The notes beneath the pieces are model-generated. The model saw only the letters and a list, made by a program, of their open reading frames with translations, did no database searches and was not told where the DNA came from. Both the position numbers and the translations under genes were made by a program. From contig NZ_CP139873.1 in NCBI RefSeq assembly GCF_034422975.1, forward strand, positions 1,240,001 through 1,304,000: a stretch of DNA of 64,000 bases, written 5' to 3'. Shown here piece after piece: positions 44,992 through 53,813 of this stretch; positions within the stretch are counted from its first letter, which is position 1; each line of letters starts with the position of its first letter. This DNA comes from Idiomarina sp. PL1-037. GTDB taxonomy: Bacteria > Pseudomonadota > Gammaproteobacteria > Enterobacterales > Alteromonadaceae.

Positions 44992-45129
44992 ATAAACTTA
45001 GCCCTCTTTGACTTTGACGGCACAATAACTAACCAGTGCAACAACACGAAGTTCCTGCTTTACGCAACTCCTAAGCACCGCGTTATAGCAACTCTGATTT
45101 TAGCCTAAGCAATTGCTTTTCTAAATTAA
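44992..45129 (+). pseudogene. Decayed copy of the HAD phosphatase gene
   Basis: The frame reads NLALFDFDGTITNQ then CNNTKFLLYATPKHRVIATLILA and TAA (45106), followed by AIAFLN and another stop. This matches residues 2-45 of the intact protein at 40391 (NLALFDFDGTITEQDTYTQF, YVTPKRRLIMTLLLA, then FIALYK). The start codon is ATA instead of ATG and everything beyond about codon 45 is gone. DNA identity is moderate, so the two copies are old paralogs. Confidence 0.85.
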
Positions 45130-45223
45130 AGAATATATTGTAATTAACATTTTTATAACGGATTTCTCTGGCTTTTAAATGGAAGCTATGTAAGATTAGT
45201 CAATAAAGCATAAAGGAAGCGGC

Positions 45224-45691
45224 ATGATAAAACAGTTTATTCTTACTCTAGTTGGTGTTCTCGCAACCAGCGGCTGCACATCCACAAAAAACACCGTTGA
45301 ATACGCTAACCTAGCATTAACCGATAATGAGTTGGCACAGCCTAAATGGGCTGATCTAAAGCGGTTTCCCGCAAGGTATCCTGAGCAAGCTGTGATTAAT
45401 TCGCTAGAGGGCTGCGCCACAGTTCAGTACGTCATAACGCCGGATAACGAAATCAAAGACATAGCGGTTGTCGAGTCTACTAACAGAAATTTTTCTGTGG
45501 CAGCCAAAGACGTTATTACAAACTGGAAATGGAAAGACCTTCCCAACAATATTATTTCTGATCCTGTGAAAACGCAAACACGTTTTGACTTTTGCCTTGA
45601 TAAAGCTAACCAGAATTGCTCAGTAATAGAGCCTAAATACTCTTGTCCGGGCGAGGATATTATTCATTCTCGCGGGATGATGCTGCAGTAA
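45224..45691 (+). CDS. TonB C-terminal-domain lipoprotein
   Basis: A signal peptide ends at an approximate lipobox (LATSGC, Cys18). Residues 45-125 form a TonB C-terminal type domain: FPARYPEQAVINSLEGCATVQYVITPDNEIKDIAVVES pattern with later AAKDVITNWKW. Such stand-alone proteins occur in marine gammaproteobacteria; no N-terminal energy-coupling helix or proline spacer is present, so it is not a working TonB. Extra cysteines (FCLDK, NCSV, YSCPG) lie in the tail. AAAGGAAG precedes the ATG. Role unknown. Confidence 0.7.
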   Translation: MIKQFILTLVGVLATSGCTSTKNTVEYANLALTDNELAQPKWADLKRFPARYPEQAVINSLEGCATVQYVITPDNEIKDIAVVESTNRNFSVAAKDVITNWKWKDLPNNIISDPVKTQTRFDFCLDKANQNCSVIEPKYSCPGEDIIHSRGMMLQ

Positions 45692-45704
45692 CCCGGGGGA
45701 AGTA

Positions 45705-45929
45705 ATGACGCCTTTAAAACAACCCCTCTTGCATCTATGGGGTGGTCTTTGTTTGCTTGTTTTCACTACAGCAGTGATTGATATTGTTTTCTTTTGGTCT
45801 GATACTGGTTTTGACTGGATGTTTTTAGGTAAAAAAGTGATTTATGCAATCGCTACTGGTTACTGGGTCTGGAGGTTTTTAATTGAGCCTTATCGAAAAC
45901 GGAAAGTACTTGAAACGAAGAGCCCTTAG
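45705..45929 (+). CDS. Small membrane protein, 74 residues, unknown
   Basis: Not recognised. Two likely membrane helices (residues 9-31 and about 40-60) with a basic C-terminal tail (EPYRKRKVLETK). A GGGGGAAG stretch stands just before the ATG, and the gene starts 14 bases after the TonB-domain lipoprotein stop, so the two are probably cotranscribed. Confidence 0.55.
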   Translation: MTPLKQPLLHLWGGLCLLVFTTAVIDIVFFWSDTGFDWMFLGKKVIYAIATGYWVWRFLIEPYRKRKVLETKSP

Positions 45930-46036
45930 AAAAAGTATGTAGCGTCAATGCGTCATTTCCCTTATGCCTATAATTATTGTTGGCGAATGTGCGAATTTAA
46001 TAAAGAACGTACTAACGGATATTCTGGGAAATAACC

Positions 46037-46279
46037 ATGAGTGAATCAACTGACCACCAACCATTTGGCTCTATTCTTGTGCCTGTCATTATGGCTGTTA
46101 TTTTGACTGAAATACTCATGCATAGCTTTGATTTAAAATACAACCCAATAAGTGATGGCTTCGATATTGCTAATTTCTTAATTGATTTAGGCGTATTTGT
46201 AACCATTGCAGTGACCACTTCCTTGTTATATCAGCGAATATTCAAATTGCTTAGAAAAGAGGGTGGGAGCAAGGAATAG
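46037..46279 (+). CDS. Small membrane protein, 80 residues, unknown
   Basis: Not recognised. Two predicted membrane helices (residues 12-28 and about 47-66) and a basic C-terminal end (RIFKLLRKEGGSKE). ATG 46037 is reasonable, though the ribosome site (GGGAAAT) is weak. It reads in the same direction as its neighbours; a DUF488 relic begins 8 bases after its stop. Confidence 0.5.
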   Translation: MSESTDHQPFGSILVPVIMAVILTEILMHSFDLKYNPISDGFDIANFLIDLGVFVTIAVTTSLLYQRIFKLLRKEGGSKE

Positions 46280-46286
46280 ATCTAAA

Positions 46287-46406
46287 ATGACGCTTCAACT
46301 CAAACGCATATACAACAAAGCGTCACCTTACGATAGCTGTCGAGTCCATGTCGATATGCTTTTTCCGAGTGCACTTTCAAAAGACGCCATCAAGCTTGAT
46401 GAGTAG
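46287..46406 (+). pseudogene. DUF488 family remnant
   Basis: The frame MTLQLKRIYNKASPYDSCRV, HVDMLFPSALSKDAIKLDE then TAG matches the N-terminus of DUF488 proteins (typically LKRVYDPPSPEDGYRVLVDRLWPRGVSKE..KLDEW). The stop falls where a Trp codon is expected and another stop follows 4 codons later. The remaining 216 bases up to 46622 hold no credible gene on either strand. Confidence 0.75.
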
Positions 46407-46622
46407 ATAGAAGGGTAGCGCGGGCCGATAAGGTTTTCATAGGCTCTCGCAATAACAGCTTTGAATAGAGCGAGTTTAGTAAACGCTAGTTGGCTGAATA
46501 AAATGACGATGAAACAGTAATGGATTAACTTTTGAATTTTAATGCAACGTCTTTAGGTCAATTGATTCTAATTATTACCCCACCATTAGCGTTTTCGGCT
46601 TAAGTTCGATAAAGTAGCGGGC

Positions 46623-46949
46623 ATGAAAATCCCATGGTTACTCATTACAGTCATCCTGATACACAGCTTTTTTACCTGTGCGTCCGCGGTTGGCCATATG
46701 GAAGACGCAAGCCACAGCAGTGTGGATGTTGTTTTTGATGTCAACCATGGTTTAGAACATAGCCCGAATTCTTCATCTTTAGATCTTGAGCAGAGTCACG
46801 AGCACCAGTTTCATGCGCACGTGAGTTGCATTACTGGTTACGGTATTAGTGTCTCTGCTTGTCCCGTTATTACCGAAGCTCAGCCTACCGCTGTGATTTT
46901 TGATAAGGGTTTAGCCCACCAACCGCCGGTTCCCCCACCAAACGCTTAA
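46623..46949 (+). CDS. Small His-rich exported protein preceding the Czc operon
   Basis: 108 residues: signal peptide to about residue 22 (CASA), then a His-rich region (HMEDASHSS, NHGLEHS, QSHEHQFHAHVSC) with two cysteines, and a Pro-rich end (HQPPVPPP). The composition suggests binding of a soft or borderline metal in the periplasm. It starts the same-direction run czcC-czcB-czcA, 49 bases before czcC. The role as a metal-binding accessory is inference; no named family is assigned. Confidence 0.65.
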   Translation: MKIPWLLITVILIHSFFTCASAVGHMEDASHSSVDVVFDVNHGLEHSPNSSSLDLEQSHEHQFHAHVSCITGYGISVSACPVITEAQPTAVIFDKGLAHQPPVPPPNA

Positions 46950-46998
46950 TCTCCATTTCTACCGTCATTTTTAAATAGCGAACAATTGGAGATAAAAC

Positions 46999-48246
46999 AT
47001 GAAGCGTTTAAGCTTCGTGGTGGTCTTTCTGGGTGCCATATTGGCATTTCCGGTTAGTGCTGCCGCGTCAGATTTAACTTTAAGTGATGCATTAAACCGC
47101 ACGCTGAAGAGTAACCCCGATTTACAAAAGTACGACTATCAACAGCAGGCCGCCGAGGCTCTGACTCTGCAGGCTGGGTTTTCACCTAACCCGAGAATTG
47201 GACTGGAAGTTGAAAACTTTGCTGGCTCTGGTGAAAGCTCCGGTTTGGATAATGCGCAGATGACGTTGTCCTTCTCTCAGGTCATTGAGTTAGGAGAGAA
47301 ACGCCAGCAGCGCATTAATGCGGCAACAGCCGAAGAAAAAGTGCAACAGGCCGAGTTTGAATACCAGAGCATTGAGGTACTGGCACAAACAACACAACGC
47401 TTTTACCAGGTACTCAAGTTGCAGGAGCTTATTAGCCTTAGCAAGCAGCAGCTACATCGTACGGAGAGTCTGTTAGAAACAGCACAGGAGCGGGCAAATG
47501 CTGGCGCGGTTCCAAACTCTGAGGTAACCCGTATCCAACTTCAGCGCGAGAGCCAAGGGGCTGATATAGAGGAACTGAAAGGCCAGTTGGCTAAAGCGCA
47601 GGCAAAGCTCAGCGCAATGTGGGCTGAGCAGCCGAACTTTAACCAAGTTTCGGGCACTTTTTATTTCCCCTTAAATTTGCCGGAACAGGCCGACGTTCTA
47701 AATGCAGTAAATAAGGCACCTGAATATTTACGCCTGTTAGATTCCGAGCGCTTATTGCAGGCTCAGGCAAAGGCGTTGGAAGCAGACTCCACCTCTGACT
47801 TAAGTCTGGGATTTGGCGTGCGTTACAACAATCAGTCGGATGATACCGGTTTTGTGGTTGAGGCGTCGATGCCATTGCAGCTGCAAGATCCTAATATTGG
47901 GCGTATTCAGCAGCGTCGGGTGTTGCATCAATCGAACCTGCAGCAGCAAAAGCTGGTGCGAACTCAGTTGCGGTCGCTGGCACTGGCGCTAATAAACAGC
48001 CTGCAAACCCACCAAAACTACCGACAAAAAGTGAAAGACACACTATTGCCACTGGCACAGCAACTGGTCGAACAAACGAACCAGGGATATGCGCGCGGTA
48101 CGCATTCGCTATTGCAGGTGCTGGATGCCCAGAATGAGCTAGCTCAGCTCGAGTATCAACGAGTTTCGCGGGAGCACGCCATATACAGCGATGTCATTCA
48201 GCTGGAACGTATGACCGGACAAGCATTTTTAGGAGAACAGCAGTGA
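46999..48246 (+). CDS. czcC: Outer-membrane efflux protein, CzcC/TolC family
   Basis: Outer-membrane channel of a heavy-metal RND exporter. Signal peptide to about residue 24 (SAAA), then two OEP repeats of long helices and barrel strands; SPNPRIGLEVENFAGSG near residue 60 and ALINSLQTHQNYRQKV with GYARGTHSLLQVLDAQNELA near the end are typical of CzcC-like proteins. 415 residues. A GGAG site precedes the ATG, and the stop overlaps the next gene by 4 bases. Confidence 0.9.
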   Translation: MKRLSFVVVFLGAILAFPVSAAASDLTLSDALNRTLKSNPDLQKYDYQQQAAEALTLQAGFSPNPRIGLEVENFAGSGESSGLDNAQMTLSFSQVIELGEKRQQRINAATAEEKVQQAEFEYQSIEVLAQTTQRFYQVLKLQELISLSKQQLHRTESLLETAQERANAGAVPNSEVTRIQLQRESQGADIEELKGQLAKAQAKLSAMWAEQPNFNQVSGTFYFPLNLPEQADVLNAVNKAPEYLRLLDSERLLQAQAKALEADSTSDLSLGFGVRYNNQSDDTGFVVEASMPLQLQDPNIGRIQQRRVLHQSNLQQQKLVRTQLRSLALALINSLQTHQNYRQKVKDTLLPLAQQLVEQTNQGYARGTHSLLQVLDAQNELAQLEYQRVSREHAIYSDVIQLERMTGQAFLGEQQ

Positions 48247-49148
48247 AACTATCAACTTACTTTCTAACAGCTGCTTTTTTGGCTGTCTGTAGTTACACCC
48301 AACAAACCTGCGCGTCGGAAGATGACCACCATGAAAAATTGCATACTGAACTGAGCGATAAAGCCATAGAAAACGCCGAACTGACTATGGGACAAGTTAG
48401 CTCCCAACGCATGGCTGTGACTCAAACCGTATTCGGCGTAATTGCGCCGGAGAATAACAATATTGCGCATATTAGCGCCCGCTATAAAGGCACTGTGAGT
48501 TCGCTTAATGCCAATATCGGCGACTCAGTTGAAAAGGGCGAGGTACTTGCCGTAGTCGAAAACGTCAGTACAGGTACCAAGTTTAATGTGGTCAGTCCCA
48601 TTAGTGGCGAGGTATCTGAACGTTTTACCAATGTTGGTGAATTGGTTGATCAGCAGCCTTTATTTCAGGTAATTAATACCGCTTCAGTTTGGGTAGAGTT
48701 GTCGGCGTTTCCCGAAAACGTGGAAGCAATGCAGGAAGGTCAGAGCGCCGAGTTATACGACTTGCACCACCATAAAACGGTAAGCGGTACAGTATCTTAC
48801 ATTGCACCTCAGATGAGCGGCGGTCATATAGCCCGGGCACGCGTGGTATTGCCCAATAAGTCAGGACATTGGCGCCCGGGAATGCACGTTAAAGCGGATG
48901 TCACAACCGACACCTTTACTGCCGATATCGCGGTTGAGTCCGATGCCATTCAGACCTTGAACGGAGAAACCGTAGTTTTTATCCGCAACGGCACCCGGTT
49001 TGAAGCCAGTGAGATTAAAACAGGGCGCAAATCGGGTGACTACGTCGAGGTTCTTTCGGGGCTTCAGTCAGGCGCAGAGTATGTCATTGGCAACAGTTAT
49101 TTGATTAAGGCTGACATTCTCAAACAGGGTGCAGGGCACAGCCACTAG
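48243..49148 (+). CDS. czcB: RND efflux periplasmic adaptor, CzcB-like
   Basis: Membrane-fusion protein linking pump and channel. Signal peptide to about residue 24, a short His-containing start (EDDHHEKLHTE), barrel-sandwich domain (VSSLNANIGDSVEKGEVLAVVE, VSPISGEVSERFTNVGELV) and beta-barrel domain; the C-terminus ends GAGHSH. 301 residues, shorter than classical CzcB because the long N-terminal metal-binding extension is missing. czcA starts 10 bases after the stop. Confidence 0.9.
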   Translation: MKLSTYFLTAAFLAVCSYTQQTCASEDDHHEKLHTELSDKAIENAELTMGQVSSQRMAVTQTVFGVIAPENNNIAHISARYKGTVSSLNANIGDSVEKGEVLAVVENVSTGTKFNVVSPISGEVSERFTNVGELVDQQPLFQVINTASVWVELSAFPENVEAMQEGQSAELYDLHHHKTVSGTVSYIAPQMSGGHIARARVVLPNKSGHWRPGMHVKADVTTDTFTADIAVESDAIQTLNGETVVFIRNGTRFEASEIKTGRKSGDYVEVLSGLQSGAEYVIGNSYLIKADILKQGAGHSH

Positions 49149-49158
49149 GGGGACTATC

Positions 49159-52100
49159 ATGATTGATGCACTCATTCGCTTTGCGGTTGAACGCCGCTGG
49201 TTAGTGGTGGCTGCGACCTTTTTGATTGCGGCTGTTGGTGTGTATAGCACCATGAAGCTGCCAATTGACGCGGTGCCGGACATTACCAATGTACAGGTAC
49301 AGGTAAATACCGAAGCATCGGGTTACTCACCGCTGGAAACAGAACAACGTATCACTTACCCGGTAGAAACGGCTATGGCGGGTATTCCGAAGCTGGATTA
49401 TACCCGCTCAATTTCTCGTTATGGCTTGTCTCAGGTGACGGTGGTATTTGAAGAAGGCACTGACATTTACTGGGCCCGGCAACAAATCAGCGAGCGGTTG
49501 CAGCAGGTTAGGGGGGAGCTGCCGCAAGGCGTTGAACCCGCAATGGGACCCATAGCCTCCGGTTTGGGCGAAATCTTTAATTACGTTGTCAGAGCAAAAC
49601 CCGGGGCAACCGACGCAGAGGGTAACCCTTACACTGCGGAAACCCTGCGCACCATACAGGACTGGATCATTAAACCGCAGTTGGTAAAAGTGCCTGGGGT
49701 TACCGAAATAAACAGTGTTGGCGGCTATGAAAAGCAATACCAGGTTGCACCTCAACCGGGGCGTATGCTGGCTTACAAAGTGACCATGAAGGACTTACTC
49801 AAAGCTCTGGACTTGAACAACCGAAACGCCGGCGCCGGATATATAGAAAAGAACGGGGAACAGTGGCTGGTGCGCTCGCCGGGTCAGCTAAAGTCTCTGG
49901 AAGACATTGGCAATGTGGTGGTATCAAAGCGGGACGATGCGCCGGTTCGTGTTGGCCATATCGCTGAAGTCAAACTGGGTAAACAACTGCGTACCGGAGC
50001 AGCTACATCTAGTCAGGAAGAAGTGGTTCTGGGCACCGCCATGATGCTGATTGGTGAGAACAGTCGCATAGTGGCACAAGCGGTGTCTGAAAAGCTGGAA
50101 CAAGTGCAACAAAGCCTGCCGGAAGGCGTGGTTGCTGAGCCTATTTATAATCGTACTACCCTGGTGGATAAAACCATTGCCACGGTTGAGAAGAACCTTT
50201 TCGAAGGCGCGGTTTTGGTTATTGTGGTTCTGTTTATCTTGCTCGGCAATATACGGGCTGCCTTGATCACCGCATGCGTTATTCCACTTAGTATGCTGTT
50301 TGCTATTACCGGAATGGTCACGAATAAAGTGTCCGGCAACTTGATGAGTCTGGGCGCGATAGACTTTGGCATTATTGTCGATGGGGCCGTTATTGTAGTG
50401 GAAAATGCTCTGCGACGACTGGGTAATGCGCAACAGCGGTTAGGAAGAGTGTTAAGAACTCAGGAACGTCTGGTTGAGGTCATGAAAAGTACGCGTGAGG
50501 TATTCAATCCGGCGGTATTCGGTGTCCTCATTATTATGCTGGTGTACCTGCCCATATTCGCGCTAAGCGGTGTGGAAGGAAAAATGTTCCATCCTATGGC
50601 TTTCACCGTAGTTGCAGCGCTGCTGGGTGCCTTGATTTTCTCGGTCACTTTTGTTCCTGCCGCTGTCGCTATCTTTGTCCGTGGCAATATTAAGCACGGC
50701 GAGAACAAAGTGATGCGGGGCGCTCGTAAAGCTTATCAACCGGTATTAAGAGGTGCGCTAAAACTTCCGGTGTTCGTTATTGCTATCGGCTTCGGCTTGT
50801 TCGCTGTTTCTTTGTTTCAGGCCAGCCGTATGGGTACGGAGTTTTTACCACAACTGGATGAAGGCGACATTGCCATGCATGCCTTGCGAATTCCGGGTAC
50901 GGGCTTGCAGCAGTCGGTCGATATGCAGAAAGACGTAGAAGCCGTGGTGGCGGAATTTGTCGAAGTGAAGCGGGTATTCTCGAAAATTGGTACACCGGAT
51001 GTCGCAACGGACCCGATGCCACCGAGCGTGGCTGATACCTTTATTATGCTGAAGGAACGCAAAGACTGGCCCAACCCGGATAAAAGCAAAGAGCAACTGG
51101 TCAGTGAAATTCGTAAGGCGGTACAAGAGTTGCCCGGTAACAAGTACGAATTTACCCAGCCGATAGAAATGCGGTTTAACGAGTTGATTGCCGGCGTGCG
51201 GGCTGATCTTGGCGTACGTATATACGGCGACGACCTTGAACAACTCAAACAATTGGGTGACTCAGCAGCGGCTATTATCAGAGAGGTTTCGGGGGCTTCC
51301 GGCGTGCGCGTTGAGCAAATGACCGGCTTACCTATCTTGTCCGTTGAGCCTAAGCGAGACCATTTGGCGTTGCTGGGGCTTACGGTCGCGGATGTACAAA
51401 GTACACTGCAGAGCGCTGTAGGCGGCATTCAGGCCGGGGTTATTTATGAAGGCGACAAACGTTTCAAATTATTGGTCCGGCTGGACAGTGACTGGCGGCA
51501 GAACATTGAAAAATTGAAACAGCTGCCGGTGGATGTGCCTGCGGCAAATAACCCAGAGCTACAGTATGTGCCGTTAGGTGAAGTAGCTAAATTGACCCTG
51601 GCTAATGGGCCTAACCAAATTAACCGGGAAAGTGGTAAACGGAATGTCATAGTTAGTGCCAACGTTACTGACCGCGATTTGGGCTCATTTGTTAATGCGG
51701 TTCAGGAGAGTTTAAACACAAACCTGGATATGCCCACGGGTTACTGGATTGACTATGGCGGCACTTTTGAACAGTTGCAGTCAGCTTCACAGCGCTTAAG
51801 CCTGGTGGTTCCGTTGACGCTGTTGCTGATTTTAGGTCTGCTGTATAGCGCTTTCGGTTCTTTAAGCAGCGCATTGATCATCTTTACCGGCGTGCCCTTG
51901 GCATTAACTGGCGGAATTTTCGCTTTGTCATTGCGAGGCATGCCTCTGTCTATTTCTGCGGCGGTGGGTTTTATTGCCTTGTCTGGTGTCGCGGTGTTAA
52001 ACGGGGTTGTTATGCTGTCATTTATTCGACAGTTGCTCCGGGATGGCTTGAAGTTGAAAGACGCTGTATTTGAGGGCGCGCAACAACGTCTGCGACCGGT

Positions 52101-52290
52101 ACTGATGACGGCTCTTGTCGCGAGCTTAGGTTTTGTTCCTATGGCGTTTAATACGGGTACCGGAGCAGAGGTTCAACGGCCTCTGGCCACCGTTGTTATT
52201 GGTGGTATTATTTCGTCAACGCTTCTGACGCTGGTTGTTCTACCCGCGTTGTTTTATTTGGTAAATCGATTTAAACAGGCGAAAACGTAA
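49159..52290 (+). CDS. czcA: Heavy-metal efflux RND transporter, CzcA/CusA family
   Basis: Inner-membrane proton-driven pump for divalent metals. Twelve helices and two large periplasmic loops over 1043 residues. The proton-relay motif DFGIIVDGAVIVVEN in TM4 has Asp402, Asp408 and Glu415, the same residues and numbers as CzcA of Cupriavidus, which points to divalent ions (Co, Zn, Cd) rather than Cu/Ag. ATG 49159 has GGGGGA 10 bases upstream and is preferred over a start at 49129, which would overlap czcB. No local metal regulator gene is seen. Confidence 0.93.
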   Translation: MIDALIRFAVERRWLVVAATFLIAAVGVYSTMKLPIDAVPDITNVQVQVNTEASGYSPLETEQRITYPVETAMAGIPKLDYTRSISRYGLSQVTVVFEEGTDIYWARQQISERLQQVRGELPQGVEPAMGPIASGLGEIFNYVVRAKPGATDAEGNPYTAETLRTIQDWIIKPQLVKVPGVTEINSVGGYEKQYQVAPQPGRMLAYKVTMKDLLKALDLNNRNAGAGYIEKNGEQWLVRSPGQLKSLEDIGNVVVSKRDDAPVRVGHIAEVKLGKQLRTGAATSSQEEVVLGTAMMLIGENSRIVAQAVSEKLEQVQQSLPEGVVAEPIYNRTTLVDKTIATVEKNLFEGAVLVIVVLFILLGNIRAALITACVIPLSMLFAITGMVTNKVSGNLMSLGAIDFGIIVDGAVIVVENALRRLGNAQQRLGRVLRTQERLVEVMKSTREVFNPAVFGVLIIMLVYLPIFALSGVEGKMFHPMAFTVVAALLGALIFSVTFVPAAVAIFVRGNIKHGENKVMRGARKAYQPVLRGALKLPVFVIAIGFGLFAVSLFQASRMGTEFLPQLDEGDIAMHALRIPGTGLQQSVDMQKDVEAVVAEFVEVKRVFSKIGTPDVATDPMPPSVADTFIMLKERKDWPNPDKSKEQLVSEIRKAVQELPGNKYEFTQPIEMRFNELIAGVRADLGVRIYGDDLEQLKQLGDSAAAIIREVSGASGVRVEQMTGLPILSVEPKRDHLALLGLTVADVQSTLQSAVGGIQAGVIYEGDKRFKLLVRLDSDWRQNIEKLKQLPVDVPAANNPELQYVPLGEVAKLTLANGPNQINRESGKRNVIVSANVTDRDLGSFVNAVQESLNTNLDMPTGYWIDYGGTFEQLQSASQRLSLVVPLTLLLILGLLYSAFGSLSSALIIFTGVPLALTGGIFALSLRGMPLSISAAVGFIALSGVAVLNGVVMLSFIRQLLRDGLKLKDAVFEGAQQRLRPVLMTALVASLGFVPMAFNTGTGAEVQRPLATVVIGGIISSTLLTLVVLPALFYLVNRFKQAKT

Positions 52291-52310
52291 TTTTATTAAT
52301 GCCTCCGAAT

Positions 52311-52340
52311 AAGCGCGTTCATTTTGAGCGCGCTTTTTTA
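52311..52340 (+). terminator. Intrinsic terminator after czcA
   Basis: AAGCGCG (52311-52317) pairs with CGCGCTT (52329-52335), 11-base loop, followed by six T (52334-52339). Confidence 0.8.
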
Positions 52341-52417
52341 TTGATTCACTCTTAACAAGTTAGTTTGGTTTTATTAACATGATTAAAACAATAAGTTCCG
52401 ATTATTAAGGAAATACC

Positions 52418-52648
52418 ATGAACTCAGGCGCGAAGGCATTAGCTGCTAGCGAAACTAAATTCGACCGCAAAGCCTTTACCATTTTATTTTCCGTTCTAAG
52501 TTTACTTTTCGGTGTGGGGCTAGGGTTGGCAATAAGTCTGGTTGAGTTTACCGGCAATTCTGAAATGTACTCTCAACTTGCTTTTAGTCTGATACCCGCA
52601 GTTGTTATTTGGACATATGTTCTTTTTCATTATTTAAAACGGTTTTGA
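52418..52648 (+). CDS. Small membrane protein, 76 residues, unknown
   Basis: Not recognised. Two membrane helices (about residues 21-43 and 50-70) with a short basic tail (HYLKRF). A good AAGGAA ribosome site lies before the ATG. It follows the czcA terminator and precedes another small membrane protein gene by 17 bases, so the two are likely one transcript. Confidence 0.6.
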   Translation: MNSGAKALAASETKFDRKAFTILFSVLSLLFGVGLGLAISLVEFTGNSEMYSQLAFSLIPAVVIWTYVLFHYLKRF

Positions 52649-52665
52649 TTGTTAAGGTTTACTCC

Positions 52666-53022
52666 ATGTCTTTTGAAGCGAAAAAGCAGGCCGCACTGGC
52701 TGAACTAAAAAGCTCTAAAATTTGGCAATCTAACTACCAGCCTCCTTTCTTACTGTTTATGTGGTGGTTAGGAAGAGAAACAAAACCACCGCACTACAAT
52801 AGCTTTATGCACAACGCTCTAAGTTTAGGCTCTTTTTTTGGTCTATTCTGGGGTGTAATTATGTGGCTATTCGTCTGGAACTCAACCGCGCTTCCTTTAT
52901 CAGCGGCTATTGCAGCTTCGTTATTAGCCGGTGCGTTATTTGGCCTCTCAATGGCGTATTATTACCGCTTCAGCGGCCGAAAAAATAACTTATCTCGATG
53001 GGGGGAACTAGCGGGAAACTAG
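52666..53022 (+). CDS. Small membrane protein, probably DUF6404 family
   Basis: 118 residues. The N-terminal half reads MSFEAKKQAALAELKSSKIW then QSNYQPPFLLFMWWLGRETKPPHY, a pattern I associate with DUF6404; two membrane helices follow (about 50-70 and 77-96). ATG 52666 is chosen: the in-frame ATG 57 bases earlier overlaps the previous gene. The stop overlaps the end of the convergent CDF gene by 4 bases. Function unknown. Confidence 0.6.
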   Translation: MSFEAKKQAALAELKSSKIWQSNYQPPFLLFMWWLGRETKPPHYNSFMHNALSLGSFFGLFWGVIMWLFVWNSTALPLSAAIAASLLAGALFGLSMAYYYRFSGRKNNLSRWGELAGN

Positions 53023-53654
53023 CCGCAACACCCCGAAATATCGGTTTTTTCACCCGCTTTTACTGCTCGTGCATCGTGAATAATGCGTATTGCAGAGCGC
53101 AGTACAATTAAAGCGATGACAGTGGCGATAACTAAGTCCGGCCAGGCCATATTAAGTTTAGCTACCAGCAGAGCTGAGAGAATAACACCGCCGTTCATTA
53201 TCATGTCGTTGCGCGAGCATATCCAGCTGGCACGAATGTTAATATCGCCATTGCGCGAGCTGTAGAGCAAAGCAAAACAAGCGATATTAACGGAAAGAGC
53301 GAGCAGGGCAACCCACAGCATTATGTTGGCGTTAGGCTGGCTACCAAAAATTAAACGTTGTGATACATCTGCCAAAACCACAAGTGCCAGCACGGTTTGC
53401 AATGTGCCGTTAAGAATGGCGGCGTTAGCTTTGTATTTTATGGCTTTACCTACGGCGTACAGACTTACTGCGTAAACCAGAGTATCGGCCAGCATATCCA
53501 GTGAATCGGCAATCAGGCCGCTGGACTCAGCTATCCAGCCTGCTACAAACTCCACCAGAAACATCACTCCGTTAAGAACCAGTACGGCCCATAATAATTT
53601 CCTTTGTGTTTTGTCGATGTGTTGTTGTGCGGTGGTACCACAGCAGGATGACAT
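53019..53654 (-). CDS. CDF-like cation transporter with terminal Cys pairs
   Basis: Short cation-diffusion-facilitator-like protein (211 residues, six helices) without the usual cytosolic C-terminal domain. The transport site reads Asp53-x3-Asp57 in TM2 (SLDMLAD) where CzcD has His-x3-Asp, and Cys146-x3-Asp150 in TM5 (ICSRND). Both ends carry a CCG motif (Cys4/Cys5 and Cys209/Cys210). This suggests handling of a thiophilic or zinc-group metal, in line with the nearby Czc pump; inference only. It is divergent from pyrG with 159 bases between. Confidence 0.8.
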   Translation of the reverse strand: MSSCCGTTAQQHIDKTQRKLLWAVLVLNGVMFLVEFVAGWIAESSGLIADSLDMLADTLVYAVSLYAVGKAIKYKANAAILNGTLQTVLALVVLADVSQRLIFGSQPNANIMLWVALLALSVNIACFALLYSSRNGDINIRASWICSRNDMIMNGGVILSALLVAKLNMAWPDLVIATVIALIVLRSAIRIIHDARAVKAGEKTDISGCCG

Positions 53655-53732
53655 AAAGTAACTCCGGATAGGTTTTAGCTGGCGCTATACTAGCAAAAGT
53701 GCTTTGCTGGAGACAGGTGGCGTGCTTTTTAT

Positions 53733-53761
53733 TTGTTGTTAGGGGCGTCTTTCGGTATACT
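53733..53761 (+). promoter_or_regulatory. Predicted sigma-70 promoter of pyrG
   Basis: TTGTTG (53733-53738), 17 bases, TATACT (53756-53761), about 52 bases before the ATG. No pyrimidine-attenuation hairpin is obvious in the leader. Confidence 0.55.
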
Positions 53762-53813
53762 ACTTTCCCGTCTGAATGCAATCCCAAATTTGACCTGACC
53801 AACTAGGTATCAC

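Noticed and set aside
49924..50433. 169-codon open frame on the minus strand inside czcA
   Set aside because: Antisense shadow; composition rich in His, Gln and Asn from the reverse of membrane-helix codons, no ribosome site.
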